A program made the position numbers and the translations under genes. From contig PBYQ01000004.1 of assembly GCA_002729695.1 (NCBI GenBank), positions 108,607-172,606 on the forward strand: a stretch of 64,000 nucleotides of DNA. Direction: 5' to 3'. The notes beneath the pieces were generated by a model. The model was not told where the DNA came from. It ran no database searches and saw only the letters and a program-made list of their open reading frames with translations. The stretch's first letter is position 1. Each line of letters starts with the position of its first letter. Source of the DNA: Citromicrobium sp. Its GTDB lineage: Bacteria > Pseudomonadota > Alphaproteobacteria > Sphingomonadales > Sphingomonadaceae. Positions 63,587 through 64,000 of the stretch are shown here, in pieces.

Positions 63587-64000
63587 TCGCCTCCTTCGCC
63601 CACAGATTCATCTTCGTCGCGGTGCCACGCACTGGATCGCACACCGTTCGCGCGGCCTTGCGCCCGCATTTGGCGGCGACGGATTGGGAACAATGCACGC
63701 GTTTCGAAACCCGGTTGTGTCCGGTGCCGCAGATCGCTTCCATCGGTCATGGGCACGTCCCAGCACGCACGATCCGTGCGGTGCTGCTGCCCGGTATGTG
63801 GGATGAGATGACAAGCTTCGCGGTTTTCCGCGACCCGCTCGAGCGCTTTGTCTCGGCTTTCTTCCTGCTCAAGCGCGATAAGGCCTGGGATAGCATCGAG
63901 GCGCTCGATGCGATGAAGCGCTTGCTGGCGGACGACAAAGGGCGCGCGCACGTCCTTTTTTCCCAGCAGGTGAGTTTCCTATGCGACGATGACGGGCAAT
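63583..64000 (+). CDS. Second sulfotransferase-family protein, 3' end outside window
   Basis: The frame opens with an ATG overlapping the previous stop and stays open to the window edge (139 codons). It belongs to a different sulfotransferase branch (Sulfotransfer_2/HNK-1-like): the 5' motif is FIFVAVPRTGSHTVR (9-23) and the 3' motif FAVFRDPLERFVSAFFLLKRD (Arg83, Ser91). As a cluster member it may sulfate a second site or act on a different acceptor. Function and C-terminus cannot be judged. Confidence 0.75.
   Translation, partial: MIASFAHRFIFVAVPRTGSHTVRAALRPHLAATDWEQCTRFETRLCPVPQIASIGHGHVPARTIRAVLLPGMWDEMTSFAVFRDPLERFVSAFFLLKRDKAWDSIEALDAMKRLLADDKGRAHVLFSQQVSFLCDDDGQ

Noticed and set aside
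53803..64000. Lasso isopeptidase and dedicated TonB receptor of astexin/caulosegnin-type clusters
   Set aside because: Looked for because they are usual in sphingomonad lasso clusters; neither is present in the window. The nearest TonB receptor (15740) belongs to the sugar locus.
1..64000. Insertion sequences, phage genes, CRISPR arrays, tRNA or rRNA genes
   Set aside because: No transposase, integrase, repeat-spacer pattern or RNA gene was recognisable on either strand; small tRNA-like elements could still be missed by eye.

Overview
The window is high-GC DNA from an alphaproteobacterium, most likely a sphingomonad and plausibly Erythrobacteraceae. This rests on the gene families: a TonB-Xanth-Caul type receptor, clustered tryptophan-halogenase-like proteins, a Caulobacter-style Weimberg xylose pathway, and a FecI-like ECF sigma factor. 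I saw no rRNA, tRNA, CRISPR or insertion sequence. Coding density is very high, and no gap between genes exceeds 300 bases.

Bases 1-5300 hold the end of an ECF sigma factor gene, a membrane-anchored sulfatase and a divergent phosphoenolpyruvate carboxylase homologue. From about 5300 to 53600 lies one large plant-hemicellulose utilisation region. It encodes a TonB-dependent receptor with three intact and one degenerate flavin-dependent halogenase homologue. Xylan enzymes follow: GH10, GH67, GH43, two GH3 and an SGNH acetylesterase. It also carries mannan, glucan and xyloglucan enzymes (GH5 x2, GH3 x2, GH31 with a PA14 insert) and a duplicated beta-sandwich protein. Inner-membrane transporters are a sugar-porter MFS, a FucP-type MFS and a sodium symporter with its DUF4212 partner. 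All five activities of the oxidative Weimberg route from D-xylose to 2-oxoglutarate are present (dehydrogenase, lactonase, xylonate dehydratase, 2-keto-3-deoxyxylonate dehydratase, ketoglutarate semialdehyde dehydrogenase), on three separate transcripts. A LacI-family regulator gene sits between GH67 and the xylonate dehydratase. Near-identical palindromes of the form TGGTAGCGCTACCA or GGTAGCGCTAACA occur at all six divergent promoter regions of this block (seven sites). The block therefore looks like a single xylose-responsive regulon.

From 53800 to the right edge is a lasso-peptide biosynthetic cluster of the split-B, kinase-containing kind: exporter (D), nucleotidyltransferase-like protein, B2 protease, Cupin_4/JmjC oxygenase, B1 RiPP recognition element, a 49-residue precursor (A) and lasso cyclase (C). 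These are followed by an aspartyl/asparaginyl hydroxylase, an HPr-kinase-like lasso kinase and two different sulfotransferases. The last one runs off the window. From the cyclase onward every junction is a 4-base ATGA overlap, so the tailoring enzymes are translationally coupled to it. The predicted core is GGFNNLNDQDDILYRIS, with a Gly1-Asp8 ring and a C-terminal Ser that suits kinase modification. The combination of phosphorylation, hydroxylation and possible sulfation enzymes makes this the most novel part of the window.

All calls were made by reading translations and motifs. No database search was possible.
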